A DNA stretch of 45,061 nt from VGWB01 sp964480945 (GTDB lineage Bacteria > Bacteroidota > Ignavibacteria > UBA10030): assembly GCA_964480945.1 (NCBI GenBank), contig CAYZRX010000026.1, positions 1 through 45,061 on the forward strand, written 5' to 3'. A model generated the notes under the pieces. It was not told the DNA's origin, did no database searches, and saw nothing but the letters and a program-made list of their open reading frames with translations. A program made the translations under genes and the position numbers. Shown here one piece after another: positions 17,244-24,771 of this stretch; positions within the stretch are counted from its first letter, which is position 1, and every line of letters begins with the position of its first letter.

Positions 17244-18061
17244 GCTTCGCTCCTCGGAGTGAACAATTTCGCCACGTCTTTCTCTTTGATCGGCTGAAAG
17301 CCACCCGTTTTAGTAATCGCAGCAACATCTATATCACCACCGACTCCACGCAAGCCAACATAGAAAGACTGCATTTCCATTGTCGTGCGAACGAGCAGCG
17401 TGGAAAGATTGATGCAGTCTTGAAGCGGCAAGAACTGATAGGGAATCTTTACTTGAATTCGCGACAATTCCTTTGAGAGCAAGTCGGCCTGCTCTTGGGA
17501 TAGGCCTAAGGTTTTCTGGACAATTGACATAAGTTGGGGGTCATAACCGTGTATCAATCTCCCAACGAATTCCTGCTGTCCTCCCCACACGGGGCCGAAA
17601 TCAGACGTGTGCCACTCCTTTGGATTTGGTCGAGAAGGAATTGCAGTCTCATAAACGCGCCCATAGGCCTCTCCCTCATCGTAACCGCCGAGCAAGAATA
17701 CCATGTCCGGCTGACCGATCCATTGCTCGGGCTTAGGCATTCCTTCGGCTTCCCACCTTTGCTTGAAGAACCTCCCAAGCTTCTCAGCTACTTCTCCCAC
17801 TTTAAGTCTCTTGCGCCCAATCGACGCCTCAAACTCAGGTATGTAACTGTGGGCCGTTCTGGGATTTTGTTGACCAATCACCCCCAGACCGTACGTCACG
17901 ATACCAACATAATCTTGTCCATTGACACGCAGCAGTTTCGTCGTATTATCAAACGTCGCCGGGAAAACGGGGCCGCCTTGCATTTGAGCCATGAGGGTAA
18001 CCCTACTATCGGCGGCCAGAACTATGCCCTCTGGCCCCTTGAAAACAATAGCTAGAGACAT
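17240..18061 (-). CDS. Proteasome-fold Ntn-hydrolase-like protein with serine at the nucleophile position
   Basis: The 273-residue protein opens MSLAIVFKGPEGIVLAADSRVTL, the start of proteasome beta/HslV/Anbu-type Ntn hydrolases. Numbering from Ser2 after Met removal, D17 and R19 of the ADSR motif fall exactly where the proteasome has D17 and Anbu R19; a lysine in DNTTKLLRV (position 41) could serve as K33 after a short insertion. Thus serine would replace the usual threonine nucleophile. The rest has IVTYGLGVIGQQ, VFLLGGYDEGEAYGRVYE and a C-terminal GGDIDVAAITKTGGFQ, also proteasome-like. Substrate and assembly are unknown. It starts the operon with the antitoxin-like and toxin genes (4-base overlap), from an ATG behind its own promoter. 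Confidence 0.75.
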   Translation of the reverse strand: MSLAIVFKGPEGIVLAADSRVTLMAQMQGGPVFPATFDNTTKLLRVNGQDYVGIVTYGLGVIGQQNPRTAHSYIPEFEASIGRKRLKVGEVAEKLGRFFKQRWEAEGMPKPEQWIGQPDMVFLLGGYDEGEAYGRVYETAIPSRPNPKEWHTSDFGPVWGGQQEFVGRLIHGYDPQLMSIVQKTLGLSQEQADLLSKELSRIQVKIPYQFLPLQDCINLSTLLVRTTMEMQSFYVGLRGVGGDIDVAAITKTGGFQPIKEKDVAKLFTPRSEA

Positions 18062-18091
18062 TGAAGTTCCATTGATATGCTCGGGGGTGCG

Positions 18092-18125
18092 TACAAAGTA
18101 TAGAGAATTCTTTGTATCAGGTCAA
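18092..18125 (-). promoter_or_regulatory. Promoter and overlapping inverted repeat of the island operon
   Basis: On the minus strand, TTGACC (18120-18125) and TATACT (18097-18102) are separated by exactly 17 bases, a good sigma-70-type promoter, with the start codon 36 bases further on. A perfect 7-bp inverted repeat, TACAAAG at 18092-18098 and CTTTGTA at 18110-18116, covers the -10 box and half the spacer. Its position fits an operator for repression, possibly by the operon's own antitoxin-like protein (inference). Confidence 0.6.
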
Positions 18126-18318
18126 GTGCGAAGGATCTCGCCAGGAGGCCTCCTAGATTCTGTGTCCTCGCTCACTTAGCAGTAAGCATCCCCAAGATGA
18201 AAGCGCCGAGGCTCACGAGCCAGTTGATGTGTGTAGACTGAAGTTGCAGAAGAAGGGGAACCAATCAAGTTACCTCCATATTATCCCCAGTCAACAATAA
18301 GAATCGCTAGAAACTCAG

Positions 18319-18393
18319 TCGGGGCGGTGGGATTCGAACCCACGACCTCTTGGTCCCGAACCAAGCGCGCTAGCCAGGCTGCGCCACGCCCCG
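18319..18393 (-). tRNA. tRNA-Pro (anticodon CGG)
   Basis: The 75-base gene folds as a cloverleaf: acceptor CGGGGCG/CGCCCCG, anticodon stem CTTGG/CCAAG around TTCGGGA (anticodon CGG, proline CCG codons) and T-arm GTGGG-TTCGAAT-CCCAC. CCA is not encoded. It lies between the island and miaA, and its 3' half is duplicated at 16196-16359. Confidence 0.96.
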
Positions 18394-18463
18394 GGCTTGA
18401 AAAACGTGAAGAAATATACTGAACCGTTGACCGAAAATCAATGAGCTTTCAGCGCCCTCCCCT

Positions 18464-19396
18464 CTAACGATGACGACCAAAGATCTGTCCGATCTCTCTT
18501 TCAACCTCGCTCAGCATCTTCGTCCGCGACATCGACACCCACTGAATCCGTTTATCGGCCCGGAACCATGTTAGCTGCCGCTTCGCGAACCGGCGCGAGT
18601 TCCGCTTGATAAGGGTGATGGTGTCTTCAAGGCTGCGCGATCCGTCGAGATAGTCAAATACCTCCTTGTACCCCACGGTGTTGAGCGCATTGAGACGCCG
18701 ATCGTATCCTCGGGCTCTCAGCGACTTGACCTCATCCACAAAGCCATCAGCGATCATCCGGTCTACTCGTTGGTTGATCCGATCATAGAGCTCCTGACGT
18801 TTCCAATTTAGCCCGACCTGAATCGCTGTGAATTCTGGCTTCGTCTCCTGCTCGGCGTGGAACTCGGACAGCGGTTTTCCGGTGATGTAGTAAACCTCGA
18901 GCGCACGAATGACACGCCGCGGCTTCACTTCTGTCATTTTCGCCGCGGTGACCGGATCGACCTTCTTGAGCCCTTCGAAGAGACTCTCCACTCCTTCGCG
19001 TGCCAACTGATCCGCCAGGCGAGCACGCACCTCGGGATCCTCCCCGGGACCTTCAAAGAGACCGTCGATGACCGATCTTACATAGAGCCCTGAGCCTCCG
19101 ACGAGGATCGGCAGCTTCCTTCCTTCGAGAATTCTCTCAACGACGCGTCTGGCCTCTTTGGCGAACTGCCCTGCACTGTACTCTTCGTCAGGCTCAAGAA
19201 TATCAATGAAATAATGTTTTACCCGCTTCCGATCCGCGCGCGTCGGTTTTGCCGTTCCGATGTCGAGATGCTTGTAGATTTGACGCGAATCTGCCGAAAT
19301 GATTTCGCCGTTCAGCCGTTCGGCCAGGAGCAATGATGCGGAGGTTTTTCCGGAGGCAGTGGGACCAACGATGGCAAGAACAAGCGGTCGCTTCAA
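18464..19396 (-). CDS. miaA: tRNA dimethylallyltransferase
   Basis: MiaA transfers a dimethylallyl group to A37 of tRNAs that read UNN codons, drawing on the isoprenoid made by the IspH pathway. The 310-residue product has the P-loop GPTASGKT at 11-18, the SADSRQIYKHLDIGTAKP substrate segment, LVGGSGLYVRSVIDG near 97-111, and the C-terminal RNSRRFAKRQLTWFR that binds tRNA. The start is a TTG at 19396; no in-frame ATG precedes the P-loop. It sits next to tRNA-Pro. A 113-base spacer separates it from pcm. Confidence 0.96.
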   Translation of the reverse strand: MKRPLVLAIVGPTASGKTSASLLLAERLNGEIISADSRQIYKHLDIGTAKPTRADRKRVKHYFIDILEPDEEYSAGQFAKEARRVVERILEGRKLPILVGGSGLYVRSVIDGLFEGPGEDPEVRARLADQLAREGVESLFEGLKKVDPVTAAKMTEVKPRRVIRALEVYYITGKPLSEFHAEQETKPEFTAIQVGLNWKRQELYDRINQRVDRMIADGFVDEVKSLRARGYDRRLNALNTVGYKEVFDYLDGSRSLEDTITLIKRNSRRFAKRQLTWFRADKRIQWVSMSRTKMLSEVEREIGQIFGRHR

Positions 19397-19509
19397 GGGA
19401 GCATCGCCTGAAGTAATTCTGATCGGTCAGTCACGAATGAACCGACGCAGTGATTCGATGATTCGGCGGATCGATGGCTCGAAGAACGAACGGGTGATCC
19501 GTTCATTCT

Positions 19510-20151
19510 TCACTTTCCGCTCCACCCCTTTTTCCCTATCAACGGGACAAACTTGAACCCGCGAACCTCTTTCGTTTCAAATTCCTCTCCCCCCCTCGTT
19601 ATGACCTTCAGGTCCTGCACATCCATGTCACCGACAGGAATCACCAGCCGTCCCCCGTCAGCAAGTTGCTTGAGAAGTGGCTCGGGCACCTCGGGGGCTG
19701 CAGCGGTGACAATAATCCCATCGTATGGAGCGAACTCTGGCCAACCGATCGTGCCATCTCCCGCCTTCGAGGCTATCCGGTATCCAAGCTTGTCGAAAAT
19801 CTTCCTCGATTGCAGCAGCAACTCCACGTGGCGTTCGATGGTGAACACGTGGCACCCCATCTCGGCGAGAATGGCCGCCTGGTAGCCCGAACCCGTTCCG
19901 ATCTCAAGAACCTTCGCGCCCGGCTTCGGCGCCAATTCCTGAGTCATGCACGCCACAGTATAAGGTTGGGAGATCGTCTGCGACTTGCCGATGGGCAGAG
20001 CTGAATCATCATAGGAGCGATTGATGAAGGCATCGGAGACGAACAGATGACGCTCAACCTTCCACATCGCTTGCAGAAGGCGCTCGTCCGTGATCCCCCG
20101 ATACTTGAGGAGCTCAATCATCTCACGGCGCTCGTCGTCGAACCGGCCCAT
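19510..20151 (-). CDS. pcm: Protein-L-isoaspartate O-methyltransferase
   Basis: Pcm repairs damaged proteins by methylating isoaspartate residues with SAM. The 213-residue product shows the N-terminal helices, the SQPYTVACMTQEL substrate motif, SAM motif I (VLEIGTGSGYQAAILAE), motif II near IIVTAAAPEVPEPLL and motif III with GGRLVIPVG. The C-terminal EFETKEVRGFKFVPLIGKKGW is typical. Its ATG shares one base with the stop codon of the upstream glycosyltransferase (TGATG), which implies coupled translation. Confidence 0.95.
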   Translation of the reverse strand: MGRFDDERREMIELLKYRGITDERLLQAMWKVERHLFVSDAFINRSYDDSALPIGKSQTISQPYTVACMTQELAPKPGAKVLEIGTGSGYQAAILAEMGCHVFTIERHVELLLQSRKIFDKLGYRIASKAGDGTIGWPEFAPYDGIIVTAAAPEVPEPLLKQLADGGRLVIPVGDMDVQDLKVITRGGEEFETKEVRGFKFVPLIGKKGWSGK

Positions 20152-20813
20152 CAGTACTCCTTGAGGAGAACTTGGAGGAATTTTCTTGTTGTGTCCCAGT
20201 GGGTCATATGGCTCCGCTCGTCGCCATACACCGTTGTAATGGGGATGAACTCGATTGTGAAACCTTTCAACGCACTCTTGATGAGCAGCTCTGTCTCCGC
20301 CTCATATCCGTCCGATTCGAACGAAATCGCATCCAAGACCTCGCGGCCGATAAGACGATAGCCCGATTGGCTGTCTTTGATCATCACCCCTGTTCTTGCG
20401 GCAACCAGCGCCGAGGTGATCGTGTTCGACAGAATACGATGCAGCGGCATCCCCGTCCCCACTCGATTCCGACATCCGACGATGATGCTTGAGCCTCGAT
20501 TCTCTCTCGCTTTCATAAATGCCGGCAGCTCCTCAGGCCGGTGCTGAAGATCGGCATCCATCGTGATCACGGAATCATATCGCGTCGACGATTTGACGAA
20601 CGCGAAGCCGGTCCGGAGCGCCGCGCCTTTGCCGCGGTTCCTGATATGATGCAGTAAAGTGACCCCCGACCTTGACGCAAGGGCGCCGGTCTCGTCGGTG
20701 GAGCCATCATTAACGACGACGATATCACGTGCTTCAACAAACGTCGTCGCGCGCCGGAGCAGCTCAGGGAGCGTACTGGCGGCGTTATAGGCCGGAATGA
20801 CGACGGCTACCAC
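20151..20813 (-). CDS. Family 2 glycosyltransferase (polyprenyl-phosphate mannosyltransferase-like)
   Basis: The 220-residue GT-A enzyme has VVAVVIPAYNAASTLPELL at the start, the nucleotide-binding VVNDGSTDETG near 34-44, the metal-binding DAD in TMDADLQHRPEE near 85 and a C-terminal QSGYRLIGREVLDAI block. That outline matches dolichyl/polyprenyl-phosphate sugar synthases and related GT2 enzymes; it has no membrane tail. The sugar and acceptor cannot be inferred. It starts with GTG at 20813, overlaps folP by 29 bases and pcm by one, so folP, this gene and pcm form a tight operon. Confidence 0.88.
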   Translation of the reverse strand: MVAVVIPAYNAASTLPELLRRATTFVEARDIVVVNDGSTDETGALASRSGVTLLHHIRNRGKGAALRTGFAFVKSSTRYDSVITMDADLQHRPEELPAFMKARENRGSSIIVGCRNRVGTGMPLHRILSNTITSALVAARTGVMIKDSQSGYRLIGREVLDAISFESDGYEAETELLIKSALKGFTIEFIPITTVYGDERSHMTHWDTTRKFLQVLLKEY

Positions 20814-21675
20814 TCGTTTCTCCCACCGATGCCTTCACCGCGTCCGCAATCGTTGCGACGCGTTTCATTTCCTTGACGTCGTGAACCCGCGCAATATTGG
20901 CGCCATTCAAGATACACGCTGTCAGGGCGGCGGCCGTCCCTTCCATCCGCTGATCAACGGGAAGGTCCAACAATTTGCCGATGAAGGATTTCCTGGATGG
21001 CCCCACGAGCAACGGATATCCGAGGCTCTTGAATTCGGACAGTCGCGTGATGAGCTCGAGATTGTGCTCCAGGTTCTTGCCGAATCCGATTCCCGGATCA
21101 ATAATGATCTGCTCGATACCGGCTTCCATCGCCTTTTTCGCTTGTCGGCGTAGGAACTCAGAGATTTCCGCCACGACATCGGCGTAAACCGGATTCTGCT
21201 GCATCGTCCTCGGCGTTCCCTTGATGTGCATGATGACGACCGTCGCGCCGTGGCGGACTGCGGCCTTGAGCAATTCCGGATCAAACGTCAGGCCGCTGAT
21301 GTCGTTGACAATTGTCGCCCCCGCGCTCAGTGCTGCATCTGCAACCCCCGCCTTGTATGTGTCGATGGAAATCGGTACTGTCGTCTCTTTCACCAGACGC
21401 TCGATGACCGGCACAACCCGCCTTCTCTCCTCAACTTCTGACACCGGATCCGACCCGGGACGCGTCGACTCTCCACCGACATCGATAAAATCGGCCCCCT
21501 GCCTGACCATCTCACAGCCGTGCGCGACCGCCTGTTCGAGGTCGAAGAATTTACCTCCATCGGAGAAGGAATCAGGGGTCACGTTCAAGACGCCCATCAA
21601 GTAGGTCCGCGCCGACAGGTCGCACACCTCCGACCCAAAGCGAAAATCAAATCCTCCTTTGATCACAGATTGCAC
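20785..21675 (-). CDS. folP: Dihydropteroate synthase
   Basis: FolP condenses p-aminobenzoate with the pterin diphosphate in folate synthesis and is the sulfonamide target. The 296-residue protein has the signature LMGVLNVTPDSFSDGG near 26-41, DVGGESTRPGS near 66-76, ISIDTYKAGVA, VNDISG, a DPGIGFGKNLEHN motif and a C-terminal R-H-D-V segment. The ORF opens with GTG at 21675; a later start is unlikely since the first motif is at residue 26. The C-terminus overlaps the next gene by 29 bases. Confidence 0.95.
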   Translation of the reverse strand: MQSVIKGGFDFRFGSEVCDLSARTYLMGVLNVTPDSFSDGGKFFDLEQAVAHGCEMVRQGADFIDVGGESTRPGSDPVSEVEERRRVVPVIERLVKETTVPISIDTYKAGVADAALSAGATIVNDISGLTFDPELLKAAVRHGATVVIMHIKGTPRTMQQNPVYADVVAEISEFLRRQAKKAMEAGIEQIIIDPGIGFGKNLEHNLELITRLSEFKSLGYPLLVGPSRKSFIGKLLDLPVDQRMEGTAAALTACILNGANIARVHDVKEMKRVATIADAVKASVGETSGSRRHSGL

Positions 21676-21777
21676 CTAGCAAAAGGGTTGGTTGCACGAC
21701 ACGGGGCATGCACAGCAGTTGCGGCTGAAAGGAATCCAACGGCGAGGAACGTGCAGGAGTATGTGATGTCGGGCGAC

Positions 21778-21948
21778 CTACGGTTCACTACACGAATGAT
21801 AGAACCCGCATTTTGGACAAACCAGCTTGCACTTGCGGCTTTCCAGAATCGTACCGCAATTCACACAATACTGCCAATAGTGCAAAGAATTTGCTTCGGA
21901 GGTCCCGCCCTTCACATCTTCCGGCTGCGTCTGCTCTTGATTCTCCAT
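21778..21948 (-). CDS. Small zinc-ribbon protein, 56 residues
   Basis: This short gene reads ATG at 21948 to TAG at 21778. The first 22 residues are acidic and glutamine-rich and probably disordered. Then YCVNCGTILESRKCKLVCPK and CGFYHSCSEP follow. CxxC (YCVNCG) and CPKCG pairs, with three further cysteines, form a typical zinc ribbon, and the C-terminal GFYHSCSEP ending looks conserved-like, although I cannot name the family. Such proteins bind zinc and often act in nucleic-acid or protein contacts. It sits between folP and the M28 peptidase-like gene on the same strand, with 54 bases to the latter. Confidence 0.7.
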   Translation of the reverse strand: MENQEQTQPEDVKGGTSEANSLHYWQYCVNCGTILESRKCKLVCPKCGFYHSCSEP

Positions 21949-22002
21949 AGGGAAAGGTACGCAAGATGTTACCGGTTGTCAAGAATCAAGGCTATCCTCA
22001 CG

Positions 22003-23436
22003 CTACCACGCCAACCTCGTCAGCGCTATGCCGACAGCTTTCACCGCCCAGACCATATCGTAGGGTTCCCGCTCGGTTGTCATCTGGGGGATGTCGAGGG
22101 ATGAATGATAGTATGCCGAATAATCGATGTAAACAGAGTCGGGTGGTCCCTTCCACGCTTTGGAGGTCCAGCCCTCGGTCTGCTTCATTCCTTTCAATTC
22201 GTTCCACGCTGCCGTGTAGACTGTAACTGATGGGATCCTCACCTCAGGCACTTTGAGCTCCCGCAAAGAATGCGGGAAGAACACATAGGAATCGGTTCCG
22301 CCTTGCGAGGGGTTCGTTGTCGCCTCGGACCAATAGCCCTTCTTGCCCACATAGTCCTCCGCCACACCTTGGAGAGCCCTGAGCATCTCCTGATTCTGTT
22401 TCACGTCGTTCGACTCAAAGTAGAGACAATTGCGCGAGGCACCTGTTCCGATCTCGTCGAAGTTGAGGACACCTGCAATTCTCTCGAGCTCGTCCGCGTG
22501 CGTCCTCACATAGTGTTGGGTGGAGTACATCTCCCTCCCCCACACAATGAAGCGTATCGCTTTCTGGGGTCGCGGGAGCACGTTCGATTGAACGAGCGAG
22601 TTGAGCACCCTGGCAAGTTCCAAAACACCGGACACCCCCGACGCGTTATCGTCCGCTCCTGGCCCCCCCGAATCGGAATCGCCGTGGGCACAGACGATGT
22701 AGTAGTCTTTCGTCTGTCCGCGCAGTGTCGCGGTGACGGTCTTCGGCCTCCCCTGAGCAATCAACGTCTGACAGAAGAAGCTTACAACGACCTTCTGACT
22801 GTCCGCAAGTGCTTTCTTGAGACGATGGCCGTTATTCCAGGAGAGATTGAAAAGGGGAATCTGGTTGCTTTCCGATGCCGCAAGCTCGGTGATCATCGCC
22901 CATTTGGAGTACGCGCCCGGGAGTTTCGGAGAGGTGAGAAGAACGCAGCGAGCGCCTGCTTGCTCTAGCCGTTGGTAGAATTGCCGTCCAGGTTCTTCAT
23001 CAACCAGCACCGCCTTTCCGTCGAGATCGCCCATCTCCAACCTCTGACGATCAGCCAGATATACGAGTTGAGCGCTCGTTTTTGGGGCCGATGGTGAGTA
23101 GCCAGCGAGCCATGCGTTCTTGATGAGCGTCCTCAGCGATTCCGGCTCCTCCACTTTCAACGACCATTTGAGGTTCGTGAACACGAGAAGCTCGGGATCC
23201 TGGACGACTTCCGGTTTAAGACCTGCTTGCCGAAACTTCTTCGCTACATACAGTGCCGCTCGGTCGCCGGATTTCGTCCCCCCCGTTCGAGGCTCGGCCC
23301 GAACGAGTTCACGCACCGTGGCCAGTAGCCTGGCTCGAGAAACCCGAGAGGAGAGCTGCCGCTCGACGGCACTCTGACACCAAAGCGAGTTGGCGATCAA
23401 CAACAGGAAGAAGAGAGATCGGATGGATCGTTTCAT
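22003..23436 (-). CDS. M28-family peptidase-like exported protein with an altered metal site
   Basis: The ATG at 23436 gives 477 residues beginning with a signal peptide (MKRSIRSLFFLLLIANSLWCQS), which decides the start. The C-terminal half is an M28 zinc aminopeptidase fold: AHGDSDSGGPGADDNASG supplies the first His and the bridging Asp, NFDEIG an Asp, and YYHSSLD near the end the last His. In the usual AEE motif, where the first Glu is the base and the second a zinc ligand, the sequence is WGREM: one Glu is kept but the ligand Glu appears replaced by Met. Activity may be changed or lost. The N-terminal half (about 25-220) resembles the protease-associated insertion of such enzymes. Confidence 0.8.
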   Translation of the reverse strand: MKRSIRSLFFLLLIANSLWCQSAVERQLSSRVSRARLLATVRELVRAEPRTGGTKSGDRAALYVAKKFRQAGLKPEVVQDPELLVFTNLKWSLKVEEPESLRTLIKNAWLAGYSPSAPKTSAQLVYLADRQRLEMGDLDGKAVLVDEEPGRQFYQRLEQAGARCVLLTSPKLPGAYSKWAMITELAASESNQIPLFNLSWNNGHRLKKALADSQKVVVSFFCQTLIAQGRPKTVTATLRGQTKDYYIVCAHGDSDSGGPGADDNASGVSGVLELARVLNSLVQSNVLPRPQKAIRFIVWGREMYSTQHYVRTHADELERIAGVLNFDEIGTGASRNCLYFESNDVKQNQEMLRALQGVAEDYVGKKGYWSEATTNPSQGGTDSYVFFPHSLRELKVPEVRIPSVTVYTAAWNELKGMKQTEGWTSKAWKGPPDSVYIDYSAYYHSSLDIPQMTTEREPYDMVWAVKAVGIALTRLAW

Positions 23437-23535
23437 TGACGGGCGATGCGGTTCGTAGAACAGCTCGGGCAACCGAGGACAAGATGCGTGAACAACTGTG
23501 ATGATACGGAATAGTCAGAAGAGGAGCAACCGGCA

Positions 23536-23568
23536 AAACGAAAAGGGCCGGGATTCCTCCCGACCCTT
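23536..23568 (-). terminator. Rho-independent terminator after sod
   Basis: AAGGGCCGGGA (23543-23553) pairs with TCCCGACCCTT (23558-23568), 11 bp with one wobble and a 4-base loop, followed on the minus strand by TTCGTTTT. It lies 27 bases beyond the sod stop and ends the SUF-sod transcription block. Confidence 0.85.
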
Positions 23569-23595
23569 CATTGTACATCCGCTGCAGCGACGACG

Positions 23596-24228
23596 TTACT
23601 GCCCGAGAACGTATTTCTTGTACCGCGCCTCGATGCGACCCCAGTGGAGATTCGCGAGGAAGTTGTCGATGTACTTGGCGCGCGCAGGACCGTCTTTGTG
23701 GTAATAGGCGTGCTCGAACACATCGCACGCTATGAGGGGTATGCCACCCCAGATCGCGCCGTACTGATGCTCGTCAACCGTTACGTTCAACAAACGACTT
23801 GAGTACAGACGATCATACACCAGGAGCCCCCAGCCGCTCAGCTTGGCCGACACAGCACCGGCCTTGAAATCAGCTTTCCAGGCATCCATCGATCCGAACT
23901 CTTTTTCGATCGCAGCCTTGATCGCCGGTCCCTTACCCGGGTCCCCGTCTCCCCCCATCACTTCCCAGTACAGATCATGCAGCAATGCGCCAGAGTGATT
24001 CCAGGTGAAACGACGCTTGAGCTCACCGATCAAGCTATAGTTGCCATTCGCGGTGGCTCGGTCGGCACCTTCGAGCCCTTTCTCAATATTGTTCAGAGCC
24101 GTCACGTAGCCTTTGTGGTGAGTGTTGTAGTGCCAATCCGTCGTTTCCGGGCTTACGACGTTTGCCAGCAGCTTCTTTGCATCAGCGTCGGAATAGGGAC
24201 GAGGGTTGAACTTCCATTCGTATGCCAT
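23596..24228 (-). CDS. Superoxide dismutase, Fe/Mn type
   Basis: The enzyme converts superoxide to oxygen and hydrogen peroxide. The 210-residue product has all four metal ligands: H33 (DWHYNTHHKGYV), H84 (NHSGALLHDLYW), D169 and H173 (ACDVFEHAYY). The usual DVWEHAYY reads DVFEHAYY here. No signal peptide is seen, so it is cytoplasmic. Whether iron or manganese is used cannot be told safely. The ATG has an AAAGGAA Shine-Dalgarno. It is 110 bases downstream of the last SUF gene in the same direction and followed by a terminator; pairing of oxidative-stress and Fe-S genes makes co-regulation plausible. Confidence 0.95.
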   Translation of the reverse strand: MAYEWKFNPRPYSDADAKKLLANVVSPETTDWHYNTHHKGYVTALNNIEKGLEGADRATANGNYSLIGELKRRFTWNHSGALLHDLYWEVMGGDGDPGKGPAIKAAIEKEFGSMDAWKADFKAGAVSAKLSGWGLLVYDRLYSSRLLNVTVDEHQYGAIWGGIPLIACDVFEHAYYHKDGPARAKYIDNFLANLHWGRIEARYKKYVLGQ

Positions 24229-24338
24229 AAGTTTGGTTCCTTTCTGTTATGTATCCGTTATTGAAAATCGACTTGTTGAGAACTGAGAAGCAGCCCTGAT
24301 TCCAGGAAGTGAATTCTACGAGGCGAATACGAGGTCAC

Positions 24339-24755
24339 CTAATAGCCGATGTTCAGCATCAGTTTCGCGGCCTCCGACATCATGCTCGGATTCCAGATCG
24401 GATCAAAGACCAGATCAACTCTTACATTTCGCACGCCGGCCACCTGCGATACGCGTCTTCGCACGTCGGCAGCAATCATGGGGCCCATGCCGCAGCCGGG
24501 AGCAGTGAGCGTCATGGTTATGAAAACATTCGATTCACCGGGTATTTCATCATCCACCTTCATGTCGTAGATGAGTCCCAGGTCAACGACGTTCACGGGG
24601 ATCTCGGGGTCGTAGCATTCTTTGAGCGCGTCCCACACGTGTGCTTCCAGGGGTGAATTCACAGGCACCAGCCTGTTCCCCACTTGAACCTCTGCGGGCG
24701 TAGATGCCTGGTCACCCTGACCTGTCTCCTGCGGAATTCCGTGCTCTTCGTCCAT
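24339..24755 (-). CDS. sufT: SufT-like MIP18-family Fe-S assembly factor
   Basis: SufT (DUF59/MIP18) proteins assist maturation of Fe-S proteins. The 138-residue product has a charged, variable N-terminal 35 residues and then the DUF59 core: VWDALKECYDPEIPVNVVDLGLIYD, MTLTAPGCGMGPMIAADV and the C-terminal VDLVFDPIWNPSMMSEAAK. The cysteine in TAPGCGM is the conserved family cysteine. I chose the ATG at 24755, which follows a strong AAAGGAG and gives a 16-base gap from the upstream gene; the longer reading would overlap the sufA-like gene. It is the last suf gene before sod. Confidence 0.9.
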   Translation of the reverse strand: MDEEHGIPQETGQGDQASTPAEVQVGNRLVPVNSPLEAHVWDALKECYDPEIPVNVVDLGLIYDMKVDDEIPGESNVFITMTLTAPGCGMGPMIAADVRRRVSQVAGVRNVRVDLVFDPIWNPSMMSEAAKLMLNIGY

Positions 24756-24771
24756 CCCGAGCTCCTTTGAC

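Larger units (their letters stand above)
16196..18360. mobile_element. Small genomic island bounded by tRNA-Pro 3'-half repeats
   Basis: The last 42 bases of tRNA-Pro (18319-18360, anticodon loop to discriminator base) recur in the same orientation at 16196-16212 plus 16335-16359 with one mismatch; only the left copy is interrupted. The intact tRNA at one end and a 3' fragment at the other is the classic footprint of integration into a tRNA gene. Inside are a three-gene operon and its terminator, but no integrase, so this is either a remnant, a satellite, or a tRNA-derived repeat that only looks like an att site. Several sampled lines inside look lower in G+C (about 43-53 %) than nearby housekeeping genes, judged by eye. 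Confidence 0.6.

Noticed and set aside
16196..18360. Insertion sequence or transposon
   Set aside because: No transposase and no terminal inverted repeats at the boundaries; the tRNA-Pro 3'-half repeats fit tRNA-site integration better.
21788..21982. 64-residue minus-strand frame between folP and the M28-like gene
   Set aside because: It is in a different frame from the cysteine-rich gene at 21778-21948, which has zinc-ribbon motifs and a sensible start; the longer frame shows none.
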